Source: Pedobacter frigidisoli
GTDB lineage: Bacteria; Bacteroidota; Bacteroidia; Sphingobacteriales; Sphingobacteriaceae
Assembly: GCF_004331675.1 (NCBI RefSeq)
Contig: NZ_SJSN01000012.1
Span: 62,001-126,000, forward strand
Direction of reading: 5' to 3'
Length of the DNA stretch: 64,000 nucleotides
This document shows, piece by piece, positions 26,716-36,819 of the stretch. Within the stretch, counting starts at the first letter, position 1. Each line of letters begins with the position of its first letter. The position numbers and the translations under genes were made by a program. A model generated the notes under the pieces. The model was given only the letters and a program-made list of their open reading frames with translations. It did not search any database and was not told where the DNA came from.

Positions 26716-28428
26716 TTATTGCCAGCCTGGATTTTGGGGATAAGGTGCACCTGTGCTTACTGCATCAATCTGAGATTGAGGGATTGGTCTCAACACATGT
26801 TTGGGCAAAATATTTGCGCCAGCCTCCGTATTATACAATTTCACCCTATCGATCAGTTTACCGGTTCTAACCAGATCAAACCATCTCATATTCTCCCCGC
26901 AGAGTTCTCTCGAGCGTTCTTCTAAAATAAAATCGAGAGAAACATCACTTGCCTGAATATCCATGGCAGTCTTATTTGCCTGGTTTGCAGCAGCCCTTTC
27001 TCTTACGGCATTGATCAGTGAAACCGCTCTAGGTGTTTGCCCAGACATAAACGCTGCCTCTGCTGCAATAAGATAGGTTTCAGCCAAACGGTACACAATA
27101 ACGGGCCTGATAGATACCACGTCGGGAGTACTCCGTTTTGAATCGAAGTATTTGGTAAGGGTTGGCGCCAATGTATTATCATATTTACGCGGAGGAATCA
27201 CCAAATACCGTGTGGCCGCAATTTTAGCATCGGTAATATCCACACCCGGCATATAGATGGCGGTATCTCCTGCTTTAAATTTGGCCTGACCAACAATAGC
27301 ACTAGCCGGCGCGCCAGCAGGAAGTGGATTTGGCCATAGCGGATATCCAGAAGCGACAGTATTGTTCGCGATCCAAACTGTTTGGAAGCTTTTGCCGTAT
27401 CTTGAGTCATTTACCCTGTCCTTAAAGGCAGTATTCAGTAACCAGTTTGTAGGTACGGCGCGATTGAAAGGCCTTCCGTAAAACACGTCGCGTACCATTC
27501 CAGGTTTTCTTTCGTAATAACCAATAAACAAGTGGTTTAACATATTATCCCCTGTTGCACCACTAGGTGCACCAGGGCCATTGTAGGCGAGATTAGAGGT
27601 GTGTTGTACTGAAAAAAGCACTTCACTATTATCTTCATTTCCCTCGGCAAATACCCTGGCAAAATCGGCCTGTAAGCCTAATCCAATGGAGGATGCAGTA
27701 GTGATCAGATCATTCGCGGTGTTGTAAGCATCCTGATAGTCGGTTGCTTGCTTTGCGGATGATCCAGCCCTGGTCAGATAAATTTTAGCTAACAGGTGCT
27801 TCCCTGCAGCAGCTGTGGCTTTTCCAGGCAATACGGTCGCACTGATTTTTGGGCTAGCAGGTAATATGGGAATAGCATCCTTTAAATCCTGGATCATAAA
27901 AGCATAAACCTCGGCCATTGGTGTCCGGGAGGCTGATGTGCTGCCAACCGTTTCAAAGTTTTTGAGTAAGGTAACATCTCCAAAAGACTGCACCAGGCTG
28001 AAATAATAATTGGCTCTTAAAAACTTAGCTTCTGCGATCATCTGTGCCCTAACTGTTGGCGCCAGATCCACGCTCGGTGCATTGTCTATTACTCCATTGC
28101 AGGAGTTGATATAGATGTAACAGTTCCTCCAAATGGTATTTACCCTACCTTCGGTTGGCGTAAATGTATAATTGGCCGCTGCAGCATTCGCATCGCCTCC
28201 CCTGGCAAACTCATCTGTACCGAGGGTGGTCATAAAGAAATAATCCTGTCCGCCCCAAAGGTTTCGGGCTCCGGCATAGGAGGCATCCAAGGCCAACTGT
28301 AAACCAGCTGGTGAAGATAAATTTTGAGGGACCAAAATAGCTTTGGGATCTTCAATCAATTGTTTTTGACAACCCATAAATACGGCCATCAGCGCCAGTA
28401 TTGCAACAAATATTTTTATATTTTTCAT
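26716..28428 (-). CDS. susD: SusD/RagB-family glycan-binding lipoprotein
   Basis: A lipoprotein of about 570 residues. The start at 28428 (MKNIKIFVAILALMAVFMGC) gives a clear lipobox with Cys; an upstream start would overlap the susC end. The N-terminal SusD-like domain contains the TPR-like segments FLRANYYFSLVQSFGDVTLL and AGKHLLAKIYLTRAG. The C-terminal RagB part has RLAETYLIAAEAAF and FILEERSRELCGENMRWFDL, a family hallmark. It lids the SusC channel on the cell surface. It follows susC at once. Confidence 0.95.
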   Translation of the reverse strand: MKNIKIFVAILALMAVFMGCQKQLIEDPKAILVPQNLSSPAGLQLALDASYAGARNLWGGQDYFFMTTLGTDEFARGGDANAAAANYTFTPTEGRVNTIWRNCYIYINSCNGVIDNAPSVDLAPTVRAQMIAEAKFLRANYYFSLVQSFGDVTLLKNFETVGSTSASRTPMAEVYAFMIQDLKDAIPILPASPKISATVLPGKATAAAGKHLLAKIYLTRAGSSAKQATDYQDAYNTANDLITTASSIGLGLQADFARVFAEGNEDNSEVLFSVQHTSNLAYNGPGAPSGATGDNMLNHLFIGYYERKPGMVRDVFYGRPFNRAVPTNWLLNTAFKDRVNDSRYGKSFQTVWIANNTVASGYPLWPNPLPAGAPASAIVGQAKFKAGDTAIYMPGVDITDAKIAATRYLVIPPRKYDNTLAPTLTKYFDSKRSTPDVVSIRPVIVYRLAETYLIAAEAAFMSGQTPRAVSLINAVRERAAANQANKTAMDIQASDVSLDFILEERSRELCGENMRWFDLVRTGKLIDRVKLYNTEAGANILPKHVLRPIPQSQIDAVSTGAPYPQNPGWQ

Positions 28429-28441
28429 AACAGCGTCTAAA

Positions 28442-31400
28442 TTAAAATGAAACATTAAGCCCAAAAAGGAATGATCTCAACGGAGGAGTATCAATTCCGA
28501 TTGTACCTGCAGATTCAGGATCTAATCCACCTGCTTTCACGTAAGGAGAAAAAAGAGTAAAGGGATCTGAAGCCGTAGCATATACCCTAACCGAGCGGGC
28601 ACCAATTTTTTGTATAATTGATGTCGGAAGGTTATAGCCTAAACTCATGGTTCTGATTTTCACAAAACTTCCATCATAATAGCCCAATGTAGATAGGTAA
28701 TTAGGCAAACCATTTACCCCAGTTGGATTGGTATTGGGTTTTGGAAATCTGTCCTCATTATTATTAGGTGTCCAATAATTCACCCTTAAGTTATTGTAGG
28801 TACCAGCATATGTACTTATACCGTTACCTCCTTCGATAGCACTGCTAAGGATTCCGCCAATTCTGGCAAAAACGACTACTGTAAAATCAAACCCCTTGTA
28901 ACCCACTCTTTGTGTCATCCCACCTTCCCAATCCGGCTGGCTTGATCCAATAATTTCCCGATCATAGGTATCATCGATTTTCCCATCAGGTAATCCATTA
29001 GGACCACTTAGATCTGCTACACGGATGGTACCGATCACAGAAGTTACACCAGTGGTGCTTAAACCAAATTTTGTCGCTGTTGCAATATCCTTGGGCGTAT
29101 TCTGCCATATACCCAATCTTCTATAATCATAGTATGAATCTACAGGCTCACCGACAAACCATCTACTACCAATATTTCTTGTTACCCCAGAGCCTAGCTC
29201 TGTAATCTTTCCTCTATTTAAAAAGAAGTTATAATCACTTGTCCAGGTAAAATCATTTTTTTCTGCTCCCTGGATATTGACCGTGCCAATATGTACCTCA
29301 AGACCTCTGTTTTCGCTTTTTCCGATGTTTCCAATTGTTGGATTTGGAATACCTGAAGTGATTGGCAATACCTGCGCTAAGAGTAAATCCTTTGTGAATT
29401 GTTTATATACCTCAACTGAACCTGAAATGCGGTTATTCAATAGTGCAAAATCTAGTCCAATGTTTGCTGTAGAAGTATATTCCCATGCTAGAGCTATGTT
29501 ACCGGCATTTGTTAAATAAGCTCCGGTAACGTTGGTTTGACCATAGTTATAGGTAACAGACGATAAGTTGCCTAATGTTCGATAGGGGTCGATAGCTGTA
29601 TTACCCACATTTCCATAACTTGCCCTTAATTTAAGACTGCTCAATGCATTTATACCTTTCATAAATGATTCGTTGCTAACATTCCACGCCACCGCTGCAG
29701 AGGGGAAGGCATGGTATTTATTACCCGGGGCCAAGCGCGATGACCCATCAGAGCGCAAGGTAAGTGTTGCTAGGAAGCGATCGCTAAACCCATAGTTCAA
29801 TCTTCCCATGTAGGAAATGATAGACCATTTTGATTCCGCACCTGAACCAACCAGGTTGGCACCATAAGTAGGGTTATAATAAGCCAATTCATCAAAAGAA
29901 ATATTGGAATTATTAAACTGGTTGCTCTGTACCCGTTGATCCTGCAGACTGTACAAACCGGTAAAATTAAATTTGTGCTGTCCAAATGTCTTATCATACG
30001 TTAAGATGTTCTCTAATGTATAATTCACATCAAAACTTGAGCGGTTTGAGGAAGTGTTTGCACCACCCCTATTAAAATTGGTTTTTGAGGCATAAAAGTT
30101 TCCATAATTTTCACTTCTAATTTCAGCACCCGCATTAAAGCGGTATTTCAAACCCTTAATAATTTCAGCATCAAGATAAATGGTCGTAAAAGTTCCAAAA
30201 CGCTGTCTGTTTTCTACAGCTGAGCCAGGAAGAATATCAGCCAACGGGTTCCATACCTGGTTATTACTTCCAGGGATGAAATTATTTAACAATCTACCTT
30301 CAGCATCATAAGGGGCAGCAAGAGGAGAAGCACGTAGCGCATATTGCATGTTACTTGCATTTTCACCCTTCCTTAAAGAAAAATTATTTAGAGAACTCAA
30401 TCCGATTTTGAATCTTTCGCCTAACTTTTGGTCAACGCTCAGTTTAACACTATAACGCTCAAATCCCTGACCTTCGTAAATACCGGTTTGATTAAAGTAA
30501 CCGGCAGACAATGCATATTGAGTGGCCTCTGTTCCGCCGTTAACCGAAAGCTGATGATCGGTCATAATACCTGTTTTGTAAATATAATCCTGCCAATCTG
30601 TACTGCGACCTGTTTTAGCGCCTTCTACCTCTTCAGGAGCGAATACGCCATTTGTATAAAATGAAGGATCATCAAGACCGGTATATTTTCCTGGGAAACC
30701 ATTTATGTTAGCCCATTTTTTATAGGTAATAAATTCTTCGCCACTGAACAGCTCAAACTTGCGTGCCACATCCGTTTGTCCGAAATAAGCACTGTAGTTT
30801 ACAACAGGCTTACCTGATTTTCCTCGTTTGGTAGTGATTAAAATCACACCGTTAGCTCCCCTTGAGCCATAAATGGCAGTGGAGGAAGCATCTTTTAACA
30901 CATTTATTGATGCAACATCATCCTGGTTGATATCATTGATATTACCATTAAAAGGAATTCCGTCGATTACGATTAAAGGTGAATTTGTAGCACTCAGGGA
31001 TCTTTGTCCGCGTATCAAAATACTTGGAGTGGCACCTGGCTTACTATCGCCACCGTTTTTGCGAATATCTATACCTGCACCTTGTCCCTGTAATGCAGAA
31101 GCAAGATTAGAAGCTGGCACATCTTTAATTGCCTGTTCACTAATTGTTGTAATGGCACCAGTTACATCAGATTTTTTCCTGGTTCCGTAACCTACAACTA
31201 CAACCTGATTTAGCTCGTTCTTATCGGTTAACAATTGAACAGCCAATTTAGTATCTGCGCTTCCAACCTTGATTTCTTTTGTGATGTAACCTACGTAAGA
31301 AAAACGAAGGCTACTGTTTGCCGGGACACTGATCTGAAAACTACCGTTAACAGCGGTCTGGGTACCCTTGTTCCCTCCGATTAAACCAATGGAAACCCCG

Positions 31401-31846
31401 CTGATAGGCTCCCCGTTCTGGCTCGTGACCACCCCGGAAATTACAATATCTGCCCTTTCCCCAAGATCTTGGTCTGCAGTTCCTGTGGGAACTATCGCAA
31501 TGAGGTTATTGGGCAGCATTTGATAGGTAAAGGAAGTTCCTTCCAGCAACTGTTTAATCAAGCTTGGTACTTCTCGATCGACCACATTAAGGTCGGTATA
31601 TATACCTGATGGGATTTTACGTTCGCTGAAAACAAAACGGTAGCTGGTTTTCTTTTCGATCTCAGAAATAACCCGTTTGAAATCAGCAGAAGGAAGATTT
31701 AAGGTGACTTTACCTTGCGAATAAACATTCGCTAATACTTGAAAATTGAGAACAAATATTAGCATAATTGCTAATTTCATAATTAAACACAGTTTTTTTA
31801 GGCAAAAGGTATTTTGAACACCCAGAGGATGTAAAAAAAATTTCAT
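28442..31846 (-). CDS. susC: SusC/RagA TonB-dependent transporter with STN signalling domain
   Basis: A 1134-residue outer-membrane transporter. After the signal region (to about 45) it has an STN domain (about 50-120: VTLNLPSADFKRVISEIEKK, LLEGTSFTYQMLPNNLIAIV), then a carboxypeptidase-regulatory-like fold (VISGVVTSQNGEPISGVSIG), the TonB-box region VVVVGYGTRKKSDVTGAI, the plug (GIDIRKNGGDSKPGATPSIL) and a 22-strand barrel ending in LNVSF. The STN domain contacts FecR in the periplasm, so this importer should also be the sensor for the FecR/sigma pair upstream. The cargo is presumably the uronate-rich oligosaccharide of this PUL. Confidence 0.95.
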   Translation of the reverse strand: MKFFLHPLGVQNTFCLKKLCLIMKLAIMLIFVLNFQVLANVYSQGKVTLNLPSADFKRVISEIEKKTSYRFVFSERKIPSGIYTDLNVVDREVPSLIKQLLEGTSFTYQMLPNNLIAIVPTGTADQDLGERADIVISGVVTSQNGEPISGVSIGLIGGNKGTQTAVNGSFQISVPANSSLRFSYVGYITKEIKVGSADTKLAVQLLTDKNELNQVVVVGYGTRKKSDVTGAITTISEQAIKDVPASNLASALQGQGAGIDIRKNGGDSKPGATPSILIRGQRSLSATNSPLIVIDGIPFNGNINDINQDDVASINVLKDASSTAIYGSRGANGVILITTKRGKSGKPVVNYSAYFGQTDVARKFELFSGEEFITYKKWANINGFPGKYTGLDDPSFYTNGVFAPEEVEGAKTGRSTDWQDYIYKTGIMTDHQLSVNGGTEATQYALSAGYFNQTGIYEGQGFERYSVKLSVDQKLGERFKIGLSSLNNFSLRKGENASNMQYALRASPLAAPYDAEGRLLNNFIPGSNNQVWNPLADILPGSAVENRQRFGTFTTIYLDAEIIKGLKYRFNAGAEIRSENYGNFYASKTNFNRGGANTSSNRSSFDVNYTLENILTYDKTFGQHKFNFTGLYSLQDQRVQSNQFNNSNISFDELAYYNPTYGANLVGSGAESKWSIISYMGRLNYGFSDRFLATLTLRSDGSSRLAPGNKYHAFPSAAVAWNVSNESFMKGINALSSLKLRASYGNVGNTAIDPYRTLGNLSSVTYNYGQTNVTGAYLTNAGNIALAWEYTSTANIGLDFALLNNRISGSVEVYKQFTKDLLLAQVLPITSGIPNPTIGNIGKSENRGLEVHIGTVNIQGAEKNDFTWTSDYNFFLNRGKITELGSGVTRNIGSRWFVGEPVDSYYDYRRLGIWQNTPKDIATATKFGLSTTGVTSVIGTIRVADLSGPNGLPDGKIDDTYDREIIGSSQPDWEGGMTQRVGYKGFDFTVVVFARIGGILSSAIEGGNGISTYAGTYNNLRVNYWTPNNNEDRFPKPNTNPTGVNGLPNYLSTLGYYDGSFVKIRTMSLGYNLPTSIIQKIGARSVRVYATASDPFTLFSPYVKAGGLDPESAGTIGIDTPPLRSFLFGLNVSF

Positions 31847-31922
31847 AATATTACAGAATTAAAGGTGAAATGATCAGGCTTCCGTCCAAAGCAGCCTGGT
31901 TAGTTAAAACATCTTGTCAGTT

Positions 31923-31951
31923 ACGGGGATTTTATATCCCCGTATTTTTTT
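31923..31951 (+). terminator. Strong hairpin with T-run between fecR and susC
   Basis: ACGGGGAT (31923-31930) pairs with ATCCCCGT (31936-31943) around a 5-base loop, followed by A and seven T on the + strand. It has the look of an ideal intrinsic terminator, but the genes on both sides are on the - strand. It could stop antisense transcription running from susC toward fecR, or act weakly in both directions. Confidence 0.55.
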
Positions 31952-32021
31952 CGCTCTCTTTTTTGTCTTTGCTCATTTAGTTGAATTTGATTTATATGGT
32001 TAGAATTTACTGGTGTTTATT

Positions 32022-33068
32022 TTAATAGATTATAATCTTGTCTTTCACAACCTTAAAATTGAAATTTTCAGTTAATTGTAAGGCGCTCAATACCTCAGTT
32101 AGGCTTTCCTTTTCAAAGACACCAGAAAACCTAAGGTCTTTAAGGTGCATATTCTGAAACTGGATCTTCGTACCGTATTGTCTTTCTAGGCTATTAGTCA
32201 ATGATTCAAAATCCTCGTCCTTGAAGATCATTTTGCTTTGCAGCCAGGAGGTTTCAATCACAATATTATCCTTTTTCTGCATGTAGGAAATTGCCGGCAG
32301 GGCATTTGGCATATCTTCAACATCAGCTGTTTCTTTCTTCACTGGATCAGGATACTTTACAACCAGTTTTTCTGTCGGCTTAAGGATTATACGGTCTTTG
32401 GGGCGATCGGTAAGGGTTACCTGAACGCTTCCATGGATTAAAGTGGTTTCACTAAATTTATCATTTCCATAAGCCTTCACATTAAATGCGGTTCCCAGTA
32501 CGCGGATATCCATTTTCCCGGTATGGATTACAAATGGGTGTAAACGGTCTTTCTTTACATCAAAGAACGCCTCACCCTTAAGGTACACTTCTCTGATGGA
32601 GTCTTTAAAGCTGGCTGGGTACGACAATTTACTGGCCGCATTGATGGTTACTTTTGTCCCATCAGAAAGGATCAACACCCTTTTTTCACCCGAAACGGTT
32701 TGCACGCTAAGTGCTTTTTTATCTAAAGTAACTGATGAAGATATTTTATAAAGATATACCGAAGAAACAACGATCAGTACTGCTGCGACTTTCCAGAGAA
32801 TGGGGAAAAGCTTTTTTCTTATCTGCAAACTTTTTTCAATATTAAACTCAGGTTCTGTTTCCCTGATTGTAGTGGTGATTTTTTGAAACAGTGCCTGATC
32901 ATCAGATTTGTTCTCCTGATCACTTTCCCAGTACATTTTAAAGTTGGCCCGTTGTTTAGCATAACCAGGATCTTTTTTCAGCAAAAGCATCAGCTCGCGA
33001 TACTCATCGGATGTGAGTTCGCCCAGCAGCTCTTTAGTGATCAATTCGATAAATTTTTCCTGGCTCAT
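32022..33068 (-). CDS. fecR: FecR-family anti-sigma factor
   Basis: A 348-residue inner-membrane protein. The cytosolic N-terminal anti-sigma domain (1-80) starts FIELITKELLGELTSDEY. One TM helix is at about 88-104 (ILWKVAAVLIVVSSVYLY). The periplasmic FecR domain shows VQTVSGEKRVLILSDGTKVT, SKLSYPASF and REVYLKGEAFFDVKKD, with HPFVIHTGKMDIRVLGTAFN. A C-terminal DUF4974 domain (SLERQYGTKIQFQ, LTEVLSALQLTENFNF) follows, the part that contacts the STN domain of SusC. It is divergent from the sigma gene and upstream of susC. Confidence 0.94.
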   Translation of the reverse strand: MSQEKFIELITKELLGELTSDEYRELMLLLKKDPGYAKQRANFKMYWESDQENKSDDQALFQKITTTIRETEPEFNIEKSLQIRKKLFPILWKVAAVLIVVSSVYLYKISSSVTLDKKALSVQTVSGEKRVLILSDGTKVTINAASKLSYPASFKDSIREVYLKGEAFFDVKKDRLHPFVIHTGKMDIRVLGTAFNVKAYGNDKFSETTLIHGSVQVTLTDRPKDRIILKPTEKLVVKYPDPVKKETADVEDMPNALPAISYMQKKDNIVIETSWLQSKMIFKDEDFESLTNSLERQYGTKIQFQNMHLKDLRFSGVFEKESLTEVLSALQLTENFNFKVVKDKIIIY

Positions 33069-33293
33069 TCTAATTGTAATGGGTTACTTAAAAGCAAGGA
33101 CAACAAAAAATAAAAAAGTACTTACAAGAATTCAAAAAAAAATAAAAAAAATAAGTGCCCTAATATTCTTATATTGGATCATTAATTTGAAAGATAAATA
33201 GATCGCTATTATATCCGAAAATTTAATACATTTGAAGCATCCCTAAATAACCAAATATTTTTTAGCCGAGATTTTAGTGTTTCGCACAACTAT

Positions 33294-33881
33294 ATGAAGA
33301 ACCCAACCACAAAGGAAATGCTCTGGCAACAGTTCGTGGAAGAAAATGATTCAAAAGCATTTGAAGCACTTTTCTTTCATTTGAATTCGCGGTTGATCAA
33401 GTTTTGCATTTACTATGTCCATTTAAGGGAAGTAGCTGAGGAGATTGTCTCTGATGTATTTGTTAAGTGCTGGCAGAACAGGGAAAACCTTCAACATATC
33501 GAGAACCCCGAAACCTACCTTTTTGTATGTGTCAAAAACCAGTCACTGAACTACAATAAAAAAATGTCATCCATCCATCTGGTTAATATCGATGAGCACA
33601 CTACCGAGCTAATTGATACCGCAAGTCCGGACCTTAAAATGGAAAAGAAAGAACTGCTCCTAAAGCTGGACAGCGTGATTGAAACCCTTCCTTTACAGTG
33701 CAAAATTGTTTTCCGTTTGGTAAAAGAAGATGGCATGAAATGCAAGGAAGTTGCAGATATTCTTTCGTTATCCGTACGCACCGTACATACCCAATTGTTC
33801 CGGGCCATGGGCAAACTAAGTTTGCTGATGAAGGAATACGACCGTTCGGTCAAAAAAGAAGAAGCCACAAAATACAATTAG
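33294..33881 (+). CDS. ECF RNA polymerase sigma factor (Bacteroidetes type)
   Basis: A 195-residue sigma-70 factor. Region 2 covers about 15-80 (LREVAEEIVSDVFVKCWQNR) and region 4 about 115-175 (LPLQCKIVFRLVKEDGMKCK then EVADILSLSVRTVHTQLFRA). It fits the Bacteroidetes ECF group that pairs with FecR and STN-type TonB transporters. It lies 225 bp from fecR in the opposite direction; the shared region should hold its promoter. It presumably drives the susCD operon and perhaps other genes of the locus. Confidence 0.93.
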   Translation: MKNPTTKEMLWQQFVEENDSKAFEALFFHLNSRLIKFCIYYVHLREVAEEIVSDVFVKCWQNRENLQHIENPETYLFVCVKNQSLNYNKKMSSIHLVNIDEHTTELIDTASPDLKMEKKELLLKLDSVIETLPLQCKIVFRLVKEDGMKCKEVADILSLSVRTVHTQLFRAMGKLSLLMKEYDRSVKKEEATKYN

Positions 33882-34114
33882 CTTTAAGTTTCCTTTCAAT
33901 ATCCCAGACCCGTACCCTGTTCGGAAGAATCAAGGGCAATTAGCGGCAACGTATATGTGTTCATAGTATTTTGTTTGAAACATTAAATAATTATATCCAT
34001 GGATTTATTATAAATGTAAACTGTAGGAGTCTTATATCACAAAAAAGCACACAGCCAACTCGCCATTTACTGCTTTTGCCCAACGGACAAATATTGCTGT
34101 CCAAGTATCTATGG
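33882..34114. other. Spacer without recognised gene
   Basis: Together with the pseudogene to the right this is the 770-bp gap between the sigma gene and the GH51 gene. Nothing coding is seen in this part. Confidence 0.35.
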
Positions 34115-34365
34115 TTACTGGGTGAAATCTCTTGGCTTTCTGTCCAGTACCGCTTCTACACCAGAGGTAGTCGATTCGTTTAGTCCGTCCAGCACCTGGG
34201 AAAACAGATATGGAACCGATCCGATAACCTGCTCGGGATTCTGGCACTTCCCGACATTGCTACATACTCCACTTCATAAAGTTCATTATATTCTATTGGG
34301 CGATCTGTTGCAAGAGCGATCCCGGCAATCGCCTCCCTGAATGTGATCAGGCGCGGCCCTGTCAG
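34115..34365 (-). pseudogene. C-terminal remnant of an NmrA-like NAD(P)-binding protein
   Basis: The - strand reads LTGPRLITFREAIAGIALAT then DRPIEYNELYEVEYVAMSGS, and after a one-base shift near the residues SARIPEQ continues QVIGSVPYLFSQVLDGLNES and GVEAVLDRKPRDFTQ before TAA at 34115-34117. LTGPRLLTFxEAVxEIAxATGR...LDG...RxPRDF is the C-terminal signature of NmrA-like NAD(P)H-binding proteins as I know them. The Rossmann half is missing or unrecognisable. It is a frameshifted remnant. Confidence 0.65.
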
Positions 34366-34654
34366 CCTATATTACACACTGCATCTTACAATTTTTCAGA
34401 AGATAGCCCGGGATCTAAAGCTTAGGGCTACTGATTTTTTTTGAAAGTTCATCTGTCCATCGCTGGACAGGGACATATTAGGGGAGCGTTCTGTTGGGGC
34501 CGGCAAATGACAAACGCCGACACGATATTGCTTCCGAGGGAATCGAGAGTAGTTTCTTGAACAATGTGTTGGAGATCCAGTTCTGAACAAATGATTTATT
34601 TTTTGGCATCTTACGATGCCTTTTATAAACCTGCTGAACAATTGGTCTGTGGAC
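34366..34654. other. Spacer, possibly more decayed coding sequence
   Basis: Between the NmrA-like remnant and the GH51 stop. Several short open stretches on the - strand have protein-like composition but stops interrupt all frames and no family is recognised. Confidence 0.3.
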
Positions 34655-36244
34655 CTAAACTTTTCCATAGACGAGTGCAGTGATAGAATGGGCAGGAAAA
34701 ATGTATTCGGATACAATGCCACTAAGTCTTTTTTCGTTTTTTACTACGACATTTTTATGAGGTTGCTCCAATGTGTTGATGGCGAGTATGCTTGCTGCAT
34801 TTAGCTCATAAGCTTTAACAGTATTATATTTTTTACTGTCGATGTTACCTAAGCGAGTTTTTACCGCCGATTCGGGATGACGGTTCACTACAAACAGGGT
34901 AAATGTTCCGTCTGCTTCATTTAGTGTCGCCGATACATCGAGTGTTTTTGCACCTTCGGACCCAGGAATCTGCATATCGCTGGTTTTAACATCACATTTT
35001 AGACTGATATTACCCGCGTGTTCACGATAAAACTGCATCGGATAATAAATGGTTTGGCAAACTGATGCCGATTTACTGGTCATGATGGGGGCTAATACAT
35101 TCACTGTCTGCGCCCAGGTGGCCATGCCAACTACTGATGCCTGCCTTTGCATGATGTTGAAAAAGGTTGCCGTACCCAAAGCGTGGTTCCAGTTATACAA
35201 ATCTTCCAGATCATATGCCCCGGTACCGGTTTCCCAAATACCCAATTCGTCAATAGCAATTTTAACAGGGTTGGGCCTCGGCGGAAAACGGTACCATTTT
35301 TTAAAATCGGTAACTTTTACGACAGTATTAGCTTGTATGCTCTGTTTAATTTCCAATATGCTTTTTTCCAGTTTTTCTACATGTGGAAAAAGCGAGGCCG
35401 GTTTGGCCTTGTCGGCCCCAACATAGCAGTGCAAAGAAATATAATCACACACATCGCCCATTTCTTTTAACACATGATCATTCCAGGCCTTATCATCGGC
35501 ACCGCATAAAATCAGTTTGATGGATTTGTCCTGCAATTTCATGGCCTTGGTATAAAACCACGCTTCCTTTACGTAATCCTCCACTTTTTGCAGGCGGCCA
35601 ATATCGGGACCAGCTGCTTCCTCATTACCCAAGCCCCAATATTTTACCTTATGAGGTGCCATGTGCCCATTTTTACGGCGCAGGTTAGCATAATAGGTAT
35701 CTTGGATACCATTGCAGTATTCCACCCAATTACCGGCTTCTTCAGCAGTGCCCGTACCCATATTTACCGAAAAATAAGGATCAGCGCCGATTGTCCTTGA
35801 ATAGGTAATGGCCTCATCTGTACCAAAACGGTTGGTATCTAGCCCGCCCCATATCAGGTTGGGGCGGGCACGGCGTTCATTTAGCGGGCCGATGCCATCC
35901 ATCCAATGGTATATTTTGGTAAATGTACCGCCGGGATAGCGCATTACTGTTGGGTGCAATTGCTTTATCTTATCCAGCACATCCAAACGGACACCTTTTT
36001 TGTTTGATAAGGGCGACCCCTCTTCAAAAATACCACCGTTGATCGCGCGTCCTAAATGTTCAATAAACTGCCCGTAAATGGCTCTGTCAATCGTTCCTTC
36101 GGGATTTGTAAAATCAATAGTGATGGTTGCCTCCAGTAAAGCCGTATCAAACGATTGGATAACCCCGGCAACTGTTTTATTTGCGAAGGCAAAACTTAGC
36201 CCACCTCTACCGGCAAGCGTGATAAAATTTCTACGTGACAACAT
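34655..36244 (-). CDS. GH51 alpha-L-arabinofuranosidase
   Basis: A 529-residue enzyme. The N-terminus MLSRRNFITLAGRGGLSFAF has the twin-arginine pattern, so Tat export is likely. The TIM barrel carries AIYGQFIEHLGRAINGGIFE, PTVMRYPGGTFTKIYHW, the acid/base Glu in KYWGLGNEEAAGPD and the likely nucleophile in AIDELGIWE (GH51 usually has DEWG, here DELG). A C-terminal beta-sandwich follows. It removes alpha-L-arabinofuranosyl side groups by retention. It stands alone on the - strand, upstream of a GH2 remnant. Confidence 0.92.
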   Translation of the reverse strand: MLSRRNFITLAGRGGLSFAFANKTVAGVIQSFDTALLEATITIDFTNPEGTIDRAIYGQFIEHLGRAINGGIFEEGSPLSNKKGVRLDVLDKIKQLHPTVMRYPGGTFTKIYHWMDGIGPLNERRARPNLIWGGLDTNRFGTDEAITYSRTIGADPYFSVNMGTGTAEEAGNWVEYCNGIQDTYYANLRRKNGHMAPHKVKYWGLGNEEAAGPDIGRLQKVEDYVKEAWFYTKAMKLQDKSIKLILCGADDKAWNDHVLKEMGDVCDYISLHCYVGADKAKPASLFPHVEKLEKSILEIKQSIQANTVVKVTDFKKWYRFPPRPNPVKIAIDELGIWETGTGAYDLEDLYNWNHALGTATFFNIMQRQASVVGMATWAQTVNVLAPIMTSKSASVCQTIYYPMQFYREHAGNISLKCDVKTSDMQIPGSEGAKTLDVSATLNEADGTFTLFVVNRHPESAVKTRLGNIDSKKYNTVKAYELNAASILAINTLEQPHKNVVVKNEKRLSGIVSEYIFPAHSITALVYGKV

Positions 36245-36296
36245 GTTCAGTTATTTAATAGGTGTATTATACTGGCCGTATTAATGGCTTCTGTAA

Positions 36297-36527
36297 TTAA
36301 TTGCAGATTATCTGCATTTCTGTTTGTACGGCTACTTCTATGGTAACCGTTTTCGATTCCCCTGGAAGTAGCCTAAAAAAATTATCAGTATAATAAGTTG
36401 GCGCCAGGTTATTCTCCATCCCATCCTGTAATTTTAACTGTGTAAAAAATGCCGGCGGGCCTGAAACATTATTAACCTTTGCTTTTATAAATAATTTACC
36501 TTCCGCAAACCTTTTAATGAAGATCAA
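36297..36527 (-). pseudogene. C-terminal fragment of a GH2 beta-mannosidase/glucosaminidase-like enzyme
   Basis: The 76 codons read KLFIKAKVNNVSGPPAFFTQ, then APTYYTDNFFRLLPGESKTV, TIEV. This is the terminal Ig-like domain of large GH2 enzymes (AFFxxLKL...PxxYxDNYFxLLPGESKxVxxE). Nothing of the TIM barrel or jelly-roll precedes it, so only the last domain remains. It probably marks a deletion between the GH51 gene and the GH-D-like gene. Confidence 0.65.
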
Positions 36528-36819
36528 TATCCCATCTTGAAATTGTCACCATTATCAATACAGTCAACAACTTATTGCCTGATAAAATAAATGTCCTGCT
36601 ATAACTGCCAAATTATAATTTTGTGCCAGCACATTCGTAGAGCAATATAACATTAATGCCATGCCTAACTTATTAAAAGGATATAATGACAAAAAAAAAG
36701 CACAAAACGTCAATGTAAATTTTAACTTAATCAGGTTCTTTGCAATTGGTATAATAAAATTAGTCTGATACCATATCGTAGAATCGATAACTGATTTAAA
36801 TATTTACCGTACAGATTCT

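Noticed and set aside
33551..33877. Frame opposite the ECF sigma factor
   Set aside because: It is fully contained in the sigma gene on the other strand and has no recognisable domain.
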